IMG/VR virus record: IMGVR_UViG_3300027970_000175
Coordinates: 1-20,082 of that record
Origin: a virus
Length of the DNA stretch: 20,082 nucleotides
Reading direction: 5' to 3' (one strand)
Part shown: one piece after another, positions 12,862 through 20,081 of the stretch
How positions within the stretch are numbered: position 1 is the stretch's first letter
Layout: each line of letters begins with the position of its first letter
The notes under the pieces: model-generated
Database searches by the model: none
The model's input: only the letters and a program-made list of their open reading frames with translations
What the model was told of the DNA's origin: nothing
Position numbers and translations under genes: made by a program

Positions 12862-14286
12862 ATGAGCGAAGTTTTCCACCATGGCGCGCGCGTCCTAGAG
12901 CGCGATATCGCCTACCGCCCGATCCAGACCACGGACACGTCCACCATCGGCCTGCTCTACACCGCGCCCGATGCTGACCCCGACCTGTTCCCGCTCAATC
13001 GCCCGCAGCTGTTTCTCGGCGACCGCGATGTGACGGCGCAGCTCGGCTCGGCTGGCACCGGCAAGGACGCCTTCGACGGCATCTACGATCAGGGCGTCGC
13101 GCCTGCTATCGTTGGCATTCGCGTTGTGCAGGCTCTGACCATTGAAGAGCAGCTCACCAACTTCATGGGCGACTATTCGTTGCGGTCTGGCGTTCATGCG
13201 CTGATGGCAGCCCGCAACACCGTCTTCAAAATTCCTAAAATTCTGATCGCGCCCGGTTGGACGCAACAGCGCGTCGTCGGTGGCATCACCCAGATCGTCG
13301 TTGGCGTGGGCGGCGCTGGTTACACGCTCGCCAACACCCGCATCGTGATCGACGGCAACGGCTATGGCGGCGGCGCAAAGGCTATTCCCGTCATTCGTTC
13401 CGGCGTCATCGTCGGCATTCAGATGCTCAATTCGGGCATCGGCTACTCCGAGCAGCATCTTGAAATCAGCATCGTCGGCGATGGCGTCAACGCGACCATC
13501 AGCGGTCGCCAGATCGGCAACGCGGCCAACCCCGTCGTCGCCGAACTCGGCGGCATTGCCAACCGGCTGCGCTCCACCATCATCGCCGATTGCCCCAACG
13601 CCACGGCAGAGCAGTCCGTTGCCTACCGCAACGACTGGAACTCGCGCCGCATCTATTGCGTCGACAACCACCCGCTGGTCGGTGCCGAGGCCGTGTCGCA
13701 GCCAGCGTCCGCCCGCGTCGCCGGTCTGCTTGCTAAGGTCGATAACACCGACGGCTTCTGGTTCAGCCCTTCCAACCGCGTCATTGAGGGGATCGTCGGC
13801 ACGTCCCGCCCCATCGACGACAGCGGCGTTGGTGGCGAGAGCGACTATCTCAACGAGCGCGACGTGGCGACCATCGTGCATCGCGGTTCGGGCTACAAGC
13901 TGTGGGGCAACCACGCGGCAACGAGCGACCCGCTGTGGAAGATGTTCACGTCGGGCCGGATCGTGGATACGATCTACGACAGTCTCGAAAAGACGATTGA
14001 CGACATCTACCCAGGTCGCCCCCTGAACCTGCAGTTTTATGAAGGCGTGGCCGATAGCGTCAACGAGAAGCTGCGCTACTACAAGGCAATCGGTGCGATC
14101 CTCGGCGGCAAAATCTGGGTCGATCCGGCCAAGAACCCGCCCGGTCAACTCGTTCTCGGTAAGCCGAAGTTCAACATGGACATCGAGCCGGTGGGTGTCG
14201 CCGAAGACATCCAGATCGAGGCACAGCGCGAGCCCGGTTACTACAAAGACCTCATCGATCAGGTCGTGCTCAACCTGACCGCTTAA
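12862..14286 (+). CDS. FI: Tail sheath protein FI with insertion domain
   Basis: The 474-aa protein is a P2 FI-like contractile sheath subunit, longer than the P2 protein of about 396 aa. The N-terminus has FHHGARVLERDIAYRPIQ, VIGIRVV-type sheath strand PAIVGIRVVQ (residues about 81-90) and FKIPKILIAPGW (about 122-133). The C-terminal sheath domain includes NRVIEGIVGTSRPIDD, YLNERDVATIVHR, GYKLWGNHAA and DPLWKMFTSGRIVDTI, ending KDLIDQVVLNLTA. Residues about 137-221 are an extra beta-rich insert with GGAGYTLANTRIVIDGNGYG and LNSGIGYSEQHLEISIVGDG, a tandem of the Gly-x-Gly-Tyr kind. It sits between conserved sheath parts, where a surface loop is expected. The ribosome site lies in a hairpin. 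Confidence 0.92.
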   Translation: MSEVFHHGARVLERDIAYRPIQTTDTSTIGLLYTAPDADPDLFPLNRPQLFLGDRDVTAQLGSAGTGKDAFDGIYDQGVAPAIVGIRVVQALTIEEQLTNFMGDYSLRSGVHALMAARNTVFKIPKILIAPGWTQQRVVGGITQIVVGVGGAGYTLANTRIVIDGNGYGGGAKAIPVIRSGVIVGIQMLNSGIGYSEQHLEISIVGDGVNATISGRQIGNAANPVVAELGGIANRLRSTIIADCPNATAEQSVAYRNDWNSRRIYCVDNHPLVGAEAVSQPASARVAGLLAKVDNTDGFWFSPSNRVIEGIVGTSRPIDDSGVGGESDYLNERDVATIVHRGSGYKLWGNHAATSDPLWKMFTSGRIVDTIYDSLEKTIDDIYPGRPLNLQFYEGVADSVNEKLRYYKAIGAILGGKIWVDPAKNPPGQLVLGKPKFNMDIEPVGVAEDIQIEAQREPGYYKDLIDQVVLNLTA

Positions 14287-14314
14287 GCGGTCAGGCCTGA
14301 CCGGCGCGCCGGTC
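14274..14314. repeat. Chain of three overlapping perfect palindromes at the sheath stop
   Basis: A 22-base palindrome (14274-14295, half-site CCTGACCGCTT) spans the stop codon. A 14-base one follows (GGTCAGGCCTGACC, 14289-14302), and a 16-base one ends the chain (GACCGGCGCGCCGGTC, 14299-14314). CTTTCTTTT follows soon after. Only one can pair at a time, so the RNA has mutually exclusive hairpins. A terminator or 3' end protection role is likely. Confidence 0.6.
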
Positions 14315-14353
14315 GCAATCCTTTCTTTTCGGCTTTGATAGGTGGAGGCGCAG

Positions 14354-14860
14354 ATGCGCAACATTCTCGGCGACTACCAGTTGTTCCAAGAGGGCTTCGG
14401 CCTCGTAGCCCTCGTCGAAGAAGTGACGCTGCCCGAACTCAAGTGGAAGGCTGAAGACTACACGGGCGGCGGGCTGATGGGCACGCGGCAGATCAAGTCG
14501 GTCCTCGAAAAGCTCGAACTCAAAGCCAAGACGGCGGGGTTCGATCCGCGCACGTTGTCGGCGTGGGGCACCATGCCCGGCGTATCGACCAACTTCAAAT
14601 TGATGGCCTCGTTCATCGTGCCGGGCGAAGCCGAAATCCCGCAGAAGGTGCTCGTCACCGGCGCACTGACCGAAGTGAAGCGCGACGCCTACAAGGCGGG
14701 CGGCAAGGTCACGTCGGAACTGATCGTCAACGACATCACCTACTACGAGGAATGGTTCGACGGGAAGCTGAAGCTCCAGATCGACCTGCTCAACCAGGTG
14801 CTGATCGTCGACGGCGTCGACATCATGGCAACGCGCCGCCGCAACACCGGGCGCGGCTAA
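14354..14860 (+). CDS. FII: Tail tube protein FII
   Basis: The 168-aa protein is a P2 FII-like major tail tube subunit, the same size as in P2. GGAGG at 14344-14348 precedes ATG 14354, which is preferred to the in-frame GTG 14342. It begins MRNILGDYQLFQEGFGLVA, then EVTLPELKWKAEDYTGGGL (residues about 23-41), MGTRQIKSVLEKLELKAKT and VSTNFKLMASFIVPGEAE. The C-terminal part (KVTSELIVNDITYYEEWFD and IDLLNQVLIVDGVD) matches the family's final strands. Tube rings stack inside the sheath encoded directly upstream. Confidence 0.93.
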   Translation: MRNILGDYQLFQEGFGLVALVEEVTLPELKWKAEDYTGGGLMGTRQIKSVLEKLELKAKTAGFDPRTLSAWGTMPGVSTNFKLMASFIVPGEAEIPQKVLVTGALTEVKRDAYKAGGKVTSELIVNDITYYEEWFDGKLKLQIDLLNQVLIVDGVDIMATRRRNTGRG

Positions 14861-14921
14861 GCCCGCCCATTTACCTTCGTTGTGTGCGTTCTAAAAACCC
14901 CCTTCAAAGGACGTTTACGAC

Positions 14922-15251
14922 ATGGCTACCGACGCCTCCGAAATCGCCGTTGCCGCCGCGACCGGCACGCCCGCTACCAAAGGCGGCAAGATCGTGTTCC
15001 TGCTCTCCGAGCCCGTCCAGCTCAACGGCGAGGTCCACGTCGACATCACCTACCGCCGCCCCAACGGCGCGGACTGCCGCAAGTGGTTGAACGCGACCAA
15101 GGGCACCGGCGACGACATCCAGGCGCTGATGATCAACCTGACGGAACTGCCCTCCAAGTTTTTCGACATGATGGACGGCGCGGACTTCATGGCGTTCTCC
15201 AACGAGTTGCAGCCTTTTTTGCGCGGTGTCCGAAAAACCTCGACGACGTAA
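14922..15251 (+). CDS. E: Tail assembly chaperone E (zero-frame product)
   Basis: The 109-aa protein is the P2 gpE-like tail assembly chaperone that helps tube subunits polymerise on the tape measure. It lies between tube and tape measure, as in P2. The N-terminal half has GGKIVFLLSEPVQLNGEVHVD and ITYRRPNGADCRKWLNATKG, followed by a helical part with DIQALMINLTELPSKFFDMM and MAFSNELQPFL. Its last codons hold the slippery site TTTTTTG (15215-15221). Without slippage it ends ten codons later, at TAA 15249-15251. AAAGGA lies just before the start region. Confidence 0.87.
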   Translation: MATDASEIAVAAATGTPATKGGKIVFLLSEPVQLNGEVHVDITYRRPNGADCRKWLNATKGTGDDIQALMINLTELPSKFFDMMDGADFMAFSNELQPFLRGVRKTSTT

Positions 15252-15421
15252 TCGCCGACATCTTGTGGGTGTTCCCCAACAAGAGCGAGGACCGCGTTGA
15301 GGCCTACGAGATCGGCGAGCTGATGGGCTGGCACCAGCGAGCCATCGCCCGCAAGCAAGCCGACTGGACCGCGACGCAGACGGCCATGATGGGCGCACTG
15401 GCTATGCTGGTCAGACGATAG
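14922..15421 (+). CDS. E-E' fusion by -1 programmed frameshift
   Basis: In P2 the E' part is made by a -1 frameshift from E. The same design is visible here. TTTTTTG at 15215-15221 is read in frame as TTT TTG with a T before it (T TTT TTG). A -1 slip continues in the frame beginning with GCG at 15221 and adds 66 residues, starting ARCPKNLDDVIADIL and ending AMLVRR at TAG 15419-15421. Total length is about 166 aa. The added part has the E' character: IADILWVFPNKSEDRVEAY, then IGELMGWHQRAI, close to the conserved Trp-His/Arg helix of the family. The fusion has no start codon or ribosome site of its own near the joint, which supports frameshifting. Confidence 0.83.
15215..15221 (+). promoter_or_regulatory. 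Slippery heptamer TTTTTTG for -1 frameshift
   Basis: The heptamer has the X-XXY-YYZ form in the E frame (T TTT TTG) and is the sequence I recall for the P2 E/E' shift. The zero-frame stop follows 28 bases later. I could not see a strong stimulatory hairpin downstream. Confidence 0.82.
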
Positions 15422-15433
15422 AAGGAGGCCCGC

Positions 15434-17794
15434 ATGTCCGCTGAAATGAAGGCCTCTGTGCTGCTCACCCTTGGCGTCAAGGGCGAGAAGGATGTCAAGG
15501 CGGCGTCCAACGCACTCAAAGACCTCGCGACATCGGCCAAGGGCGTTCACGGTGCGGGCGGGCTGGGCACTGCGGCCAAGGACGCCGACCTGTTGTCGAA
15601 GTCGGCGTCAAAGGCTGCCATCGCGACGGCAGAAGCCGCGGGTGCGGCCAAGGGCATCGGCACGGGCTTTGCTGCGGCCGCCAAGGATGCGGACGCGCTG
15701 GCCTCTGCCGCCAACCGCGCAGCGAGCGCGTCGGCCAAGGCAGCATCTGCTGCCAAATCTGCCGGGGCGTCCGGTGGCGGGCTGGGCAAAGACACGATCC
15801 TCTACGGCAGCGGCGCGGCTCACGAGAAAGCCGCCAAGTCCAGCACGCCGATGATGGTTGTGAAGGGTGCCGACCATCAAAAGGCGGCAGCGATCGCGGG
15901 CAACCTCGACCGCGCCAACCCGACGATGTATGCGGGCCGCAAAGGCTCGGAGCTGTTGGAGCAGCACACCAAGGACGAGATGGACCGCCGCAAGCAGGCC
16001 GGCGAGGGGCGCACCCTCGGCGGCAAGGCGATGGACGCGTATTTCGCCGCAGCCGTTGGTAGCGCCGTTGTCGGTGGCGTCGACCACATCATCGGCAAGT
16101 CCGCCGACGTGTCGGCGATGCGCGAGAAGATCAAGTGGGCGCTTGGCGGCGACAAGGCGGGCTCGGATGCGGCCTACGCCAAGGCCGTCGAAATGTCGGG
16201 CAAGTACAAGAACACGTCGGTCGTTGAAAACCTGCACATCATCGACGATCTGCGCGCGAACCTCCCCGAAAGCATGGACCAAATCCTGGCCCACAGCGCC
16301 GAACCGTTCGTCAAGATGCACGGCTTCTTCAAGGCATGGGCTGGCGGCAAACACGCGGGAACAGCCGAAAAATCGTTGCAGGCCATCGGTGCCGCAATCC
16401 GGTCGGGCGAGCTGACCGGCGCGATGTCGGGCGAAGCGCTGGCCAAGCACGCCGAAGCGCTGTCGGATGCGCAGGTCGTGTTCGGCGAGAAGTTTTCCGC
16501 GCAGAAGTATCTCCAGGGCACGCAGAAGGCGGCGACTGCGCTGGCGTCCAGCGATGACAACTTCAAGTACACCGACTTTCCCGTGCTGCTCCAGCGGCTG
16601 AACGATGGCGGCGCGGTCGCGCTGCGCGGACTGTTCGACAAGGCGGGCGCTGGCAACAAGGTCGCGGCGCAGTCAGCAGAAGCATGGCGTGCGCTCGACC
16701 TCGTTGACATGAGCCAAGTCGAGACGACGAAGGCAGGAACGATCAAGGGCTCGTCGCTGCTCGGCAAGGATTGGCTGAAGGGTGCGGGCGACTATCGCCT
16801 GAACATGACCGACGCCATCATGACGAAGGTGGTGCCAGCGCTCGCCAAACACGGCGGTCTGAAAGACCTCGCAGGTCTCGACGAGGCGTGGAAGGCAGGC
16901 GACGTGAAAAAGCTCGCCTCGATCATGGAGCACTTCCGTCACGACAAGGCCAACATGGGCAATCTCGCGAAGTGGGCAGCAGCCCTCGCCAAAGACCCCA
17001 AGGCCGGGCAAGCGGTCGAAGAACTCATTCTCGGCGCGGCGTCGATCCAGCAGGACCGGCAGCGCATGCACAATGTCCAGAAGGACAAGGAAAACTTCAC
17101 CACCTACGACAAGTCGAAACAAGAGGTCGGCGCACAGGCCGACCGGCTGCTGCAAGCCATCAGCGGCGAGGATTTGTCGGGCAACATCGGCGCGGCGCTG
17201 AGCGGTCTGGCTGGCTGGCTCGGCACGGCGGCTGACGACATCACCAAGTTCAAGGCGCAGCTCCAAAAGCTGGACATCTTGGGCGCTGGCAAAACCCTCG
17301 TCCAAGGCGTCGCTCATACCATCGCGCCACCCGTCAAGCCGGGCGAAAAGCAGGACTGGGGTCTGGTCGGTGCGGCCTACGATTGGATGACGGGCAAGTC
17401 CACCGGCAAGCCTGCGACGGACAAGACGGGCGCTGCCGCTGGCCCGTCCGCCGACGACGGCCCGATGGGTCCAGCGGTTCCCAATCACATCAAGTACGGT
17501 GGGCGCTACCAGCCCGACGACGGCCCGGCCAAGACCCTGGCGGCTGGCCCCGAGGTGCCCACGCTGGTCGGCGGCAGCATGGCAGAGGGTGCGGCGGGTG
17601 CGGCCCCGGCTGGCATCACCATTCAGGCCAACGGCCCTCAGGTGTCTTTCAACCAGGCCCCGCCCAACGTCGTCACCAACGTGACGGTCAACGTCACGAC
17701 CAACGCCTCGCCCGGCGAGATCGGCGCGGCTGTCGGCTCTGCCGTCAGCGGTGCCGCCAGCCGCAGCGGTGCCCTTCATGATGGAGCCCATTGA
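15434..17794 (+). CDS. T: Tail tape measure protein T
   Basis: The 786-aa protein, the longest in the window, lies after the E/E' chaperone as tape measures do. A perfect AAGGAGG (15422-15428) precedes it. The N-terminal 120 residues are Ala/Lys/Ser-rich amphipathic helices with repeating KDAD, KAAS and AAKS patterns. The middle has a weakly hydrophobic stretch (DAYFAAAVGSAVVGGVDHIIG, residues about 200-220) and long helices. The C-terminus is Gly/Pro-rich and ends in beta-type NVVTNVTVNVTTNASPGE. By the ruler rule of about 0.15 nm per residue the tail would be near 118 nm. P2's protein is about 815 aa. The gene ends TGATG with the next one. The symbol follows P2. Confidence 0.9.
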   Translation: MSAEMKASVLLTLGVKGEKDVKAASNALKDLATSAKGVHGAGGLGTAAKDADLLSKSASKAAIATAEAAGAAKGIGTGFAAAAKDADALASAANRAASASAKAASAAKSAGASGGGLGKDTILYGSGAAHEKAAKSSTPMMVVKGADHQKAAAIAGNLDRANPTMYAGRKGSELLEQHTKDEMDRRKQAGEGRTLGGKAMDAYFAAAVGSAVVGGVDHIIGKSADVSAMREKIKWALGGDKAGSDAAYAKAVEMSGKYKNTSVVENLHIIDDLRANLPESMDQILAHSAEPFVKMHGFFKAWAGGKHAGTAEKSLQAIGAAIRSGELTGAMSGEALAKHAEALSDAQVVFGEKFSAQKYLQGTQKAATALASSDDNFKYTDFPVLLQRLNDGGAVALRGLFDKAGAGNKVAAQSAEAWRALDLVDMSQVETTKAGTIKGSSLLGKDWLKGAGDYRLNMTDAIMTKVVPALAKHGGLKDLAGLDEAWKAGDVKKLASIMEHFRHDKANMGNLAKWAAALAKDPKAGQAVEELILGAASIQQDRQRMHNVQKDKENFTTYDKSKQEVGAQADRLLQAISGEDLSGNIGAALSGLAGWLGTAADDITKFKAQLQKLDILGAGKTLVQGVAHTIAPPVKPGEKQDWGLVGAAYDWMTGKSTGKPATDKTGAAAGPSADDGPMGPAVPNHIKYGGRYQPDDGPAKTLAAGPEVPTLVGGSMAEGAAGAAPAGITIQANGPQVSFNQAPPNVVTNVTVNVTTNASPGEIGAAVGSAVSGAASRSGALHDGAH

Positions 17795-18099
17795 TGCTTT
17801 ACACGCTATTGCTGATCGCCGGGTTCATCGGCACCGTTCTCTACATCCTGTTCACCGCCCTATTGATCGTGATCGTGTTCGCGATCCTGAAGAACATCTT
17901 GACCGACGCGTTCGACGGCAATCTTGACAAAACGGCCAAGCCCACGAAGCCCGACGTTGCGAAGTGGCCGCGCCGCATCCCGACCATGGAAGGCGATGTG
18001 CTCGTCTACCGCTCCGGTAAGGTCCGCCTGATCGACGAACGCGGCAACGTCTGGAAAGCCAAGCTCCACGACGATCTGCTCGGGCCGGGGGAAGTTTGA
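17794..18099 (+). CDS. Small membrane-anchored protein between T and U, 101 aa
   Basis: The start ATG 17794 overlaps the tape measure stop (TGATG), with GGAG at 17783-17786. Residues 2-32 (YTLLLIAGFIGTVLYILFTA onward to ILK) are strongly hydrophobic and can form one long or two short membrane spans. The rest is polar: KPTKPDVAKWPRRIPTMEGD, then VLVYRSGKVRLIDERGNVWK, a small beta-type domain. Its position between T and U is unusual, because P2 has no gene there. A role in anchoring DNA ejection at the inner membrane or in lysis timing is possible, but this is inference. I recognise no family. Confidence 0.75.
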   Translation: MLYTLLLIAGFIGTVLYILFTALLIVIVFAILKNILTDAFDGNLDKTAKPTKPDVAKWPRRIPTMEGDVLVYRSGKVRLIDERGNVWKAKLHDDLLGPGEV

Positions 18100-18100
18100 C

Positions 18101-18844
18101 ATGCCCATGCTGCAAATCGGCTCCGTGGCGTTCAAGACCACCGGGCCGCACTACGACAAAATGAAAAGCTCCTTCACCGCGCAATGGGCGCGTCAGAAGC
18201 GGTTCGGGCGCTCCGACGCCATGCAGTGGACCGGCGAAGGCGAGGACGACGTGTCGATCTCGGGCACCATCTACACCGACTATTACGGCGGCTTCGGTGC
18301 GCTTTCGAGCCTGCGTTCCATGAGCCGCAGCCCGCAGATGGTGGTGTCGGGCGCGGGCGATGTGTTTGGCCGTTGGTGCATCCTCAACGTCAGCAACGAG
18401 CAGACCCTGCAAGACGCCTCCGGGAAGCCCCGCAAGGTCACGTTCGACATCAAGCTGACGCGCTATGGCGAGGACGGGTTCGACGGTCTGGGCAGCCTCG
18501 GCGGCATCGGCAGCGCGCTCGGTGGGTTGGGCGGCATTGGCGGTGCGCTCGGCGGTCTCGGCGGTGCACTGGGTGGCCTCGGCGGGCTCGGTGGTCTGGG
18601 CGATCTGGCAGGCCTCGGCGGTCTCGCCGGGTTCTCAGGTCTTGGCGACATCGCAGGCATCGCCGAAAGCCTCACCGGAGGCCTTGGAAGCCTCGGCAAC
18701 ATCGTCGGCTTGGTTGACCAGTTTGCGGGCGATCTGAGTGCCGGCGTCAGCATCGGCGTCGACATTGGCGGGGTGTCGCTCAGCGCGGGCGTCAGCGCTG
18801 GCATCGGCGGCGTCCAAGCCGGTGCCGGTGTGCGGCTGATTTGA
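18101..18844 (+). CDS. U: Tail protein U with Gly/Leu-rich extension
   Basis: Residues 1-125 match the P2 gpU tail protein family: MLQIGSVAFKTTGPHYDKM, QWARQKRFGRSDAMQWTGEG, GTIYTDYYGGFGALSSLRSM, then VFGRWCILNVSNEQT and RKVTFDIKLTRYGEDG. P2 gpU is about 159 aa, but this protein is 247 aa. The extra part from residue 129 is nearly all Gly, Leu, Ala, Ile and Ser in units such as GLGGIGSALGG and GLGGLGDLAG, then a softer glycine-rich beta stretch (VSIGVDIGGVSLSAGVSAGIG). GGGGGAAG precedes the ATG. Some phages have short Gly/Leu ends on this protein. The extension may coat or fasten parts of the baseplate or act as a hydrophobic end domain. Confidence 0.85.
   Translation: MPMLQIGSVAFKTTGPHYDKMKSSFTAQWARQKRFGRSDAMQWTGEGEDDVSISGTIYTDYYGGFGALSSLRSMSRSPQMVVSGAGDVFGRWCILNVSNEQTLQDASGKPRKVTFDIKLTRYGEDGFDGLGSLGGIGSALGGLGGIGGALGGLGGALGGLGGLGGLGDLAGLGGLAGFSGLGDIAGIAESLTGGLGSLGNIVGLVDQFAGDLSAGVSIGVDIGGVSLSAGVSAGIGGVQAGAGVRLI
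18485..18700 (+). repeat. GGNCTCGGC-type low-complexity repeat in the U gene
   Basis: The gene segment encoding residues about 129-200 is built of short units such as GGTCTCGGC and GGCATCGGC with third-base changes. These tandem in-frame units could lose or gain copies by slippage without breaking the frame. Because synonymous positions differ between units, recent duplication is not obvious. Confidence 0.7.
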
Positions 18845-18854
18845 GGGGGACGAC

Positions 18855-19067
18855 ATGGCCAGAACCTACACCACCAAAGAGGGCGACATGGTCGACCTGA
18901 TCGCCTACCGCGCCTACCGCTATCGTCCCGGCTCTGTGGAGGCCGTTTTCGAAGCCAATCCGGGGCTGTGCGAACACCCGCCGATCCTGCCTGCTGGCAT
19001 CGTGATCACGCTGCCCGATCTGCCCGCGCGCGCGGCAGCCTATTCGCCGATCCGGCTGTGGGATTGA
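18855..19067 (+). CDS. X: Tail protein X
   Basis: The 70-aa protein is a P2 gpX-like tail protein, about the same size as in P2 (67 aa). It has the LysM-like family core: MARTYTTKEGDMVDLIAYRA, then SVEAVFEANPGLCEHPPILPAGIVITLP. The Glu-Ala-Asn-Pro-Gly-Leu and Pro-Ile-Leu-Pro-Ala-Gly motifs are diagnostic. GAGGGGGA upstream of the ATG is a good ribosome site. It lies between U and D, as in P2. The family is needed for tail assembly and may bind peptidoglycan-like or hub partners. Confidence 0.93.
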   Translation: MARTYTTKEGDMVDLIAYRAYRYRPGSVEAVFEANPGLCEHPPILPAGIVITLPDLPARAAAYSPIRLWD

Positions 19068-19070
19068 GCC

Positions 19071-20081
19071 ATGGCGCAGCTCTACAAGATCATGGCGGAC
19101 GGCGTCGATGTGACGGCTGGTTTTTCCGACCGCATGACCGACATGACGATCACCGATCACGACGGCATGCAGGCCGACGAATTGAAGGTCAAATTCGACG
19201 ACAGGGATTTCCGGTTAACACCGCCGCGCAAGGGCGCAATTCTGAAGGTCTGGATGGACGACCAGCGCGGGGGTGGACTGGCGTTCATGGGAGCGTTCGA
19301 GGTCAAGGGCCGGTCGCGCGAATTCGACAAGCAGACGGGCCGCGTGATGGAGGTTCAGGCCAAGTCGGCCGACCTGCGCAAAAGCATTAAAAAACCGCGA
19401 ACGGGCAGCTTCAAAAAGACGACCTACGAAGGCCTCGCCCAGCAGCTGGCGTCGCGCAACGGATTGACAGCCAAAGTCTCGGCGTCGATCGCCAGTCTCA
19501 AGATCGAGTTCGAGGGCCAAAGTGAGGAAAGCGATCTGCACATGGCCTCGCGCCTGGCGCGCGATGTCGATGCCATCTGCAAGGTCGCGAACGGCCAACT
19601 GATCATCCAGTCGCGCGATGATCTGGACATGCCGCCGATCGTGCTGCGCCAGAGCGATTTCATTAAGCTCAAGGTGAGCGACGATGACCGCGCGCAGCAC
19701 TCGAAGGCGACGGCCCATTATCACAACCAGGGCGAGGCCAATCGCAAGCCTGAAACATTCGAAAGCGACAACGACAGCGACAGCGACGCACCCGACGCCC
19801 CCGAGTTCATGCTGCGCCACACGTTCGAAACCAAGGAGCGCGCGCAGGCAGCCGCCAAGGGCAAAATGAACGCTTTGCAGCGTCAGGAAAAGAGCCTCAA
19901 CGGCACCATGAGCGGCAACACCGCGATCATGGCCGGACTGCCCGCGATCATCGCGTGGGGCATCGAACTCTACGACGGCGAGTACGTGTTCAAGACCGTC
20001 ACCCACCACATGACCAAGGCGGGCGGGATGACGACGATGGTGAGCAGCGACAAGGGGAAGAAAAAGAAGGGGGGGAAGTGA
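19071..20081 (+). CDS. D: Tail hub protein D (late control D family)
   Basis: The 336-aa protein matches P2 gpD, a baseplate hub protein. The family core is visible in DVTAGFSDRMTDMTITDHDG (residues about 14-33), QADELKVKFDDRDF (about 35-48), then FMGAFEVKGRSREFDKQTG, KSIKKPRTGSFKKTTYEG and SDLHMASRLARDVDAICKVANG. The C-terminus is Lys/Gly-rich (KGKKKKGGK). The protein is complete, since its TGA ends at 20081. The two last bases of the window (AT at 20081-20082) could be the start of a next ATG overlapping that stop, the TGATG arrangement seen elsewhere here. The gene follows X after four bases. Confidence 0.92.
   Translation: MAQLYKIMADGVDVTAGFSDRMTDMTITDHDGMQADELKVKFDDRDFRLTPPRKGAILKVWMDDQRGGGLAFMGAFEVKGRSREFDKQTGRVMEVQAKSADLRKSIKKPRTGSFKKTTYEGLAQQLASRNGLTAKVSASIASLKIEFEGQSEESDLHMASRLARDVDAICKVANGQLIIQSRDDLDMPPIVLRQSDFIKLKVSDDDRAQHSKATAHYHNQGEANRKPETFESDNDSDSDAPDAPEFMLRHTFETKERAQAAAKGKMNALQRQEKSLNGTMSGNTAIMAGLPAIIAWGIELYDGEYVFKTVTHHMTKAGGMTTMVSSDKGKKKKGGK

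Noticed and set aside
12895-14364. Long open frame on the minus strand opposite the sheath gene
   Set aside because: It mirrors the codon periodicity of the GC-rich sheath gene, has no ribosome site and no recognisable motif.
16673-17791. Minus-strand open frame opposite the tape measure gene
   Set aside because: It is an antisense shadow of a long GC-rich gene, with no start signal.
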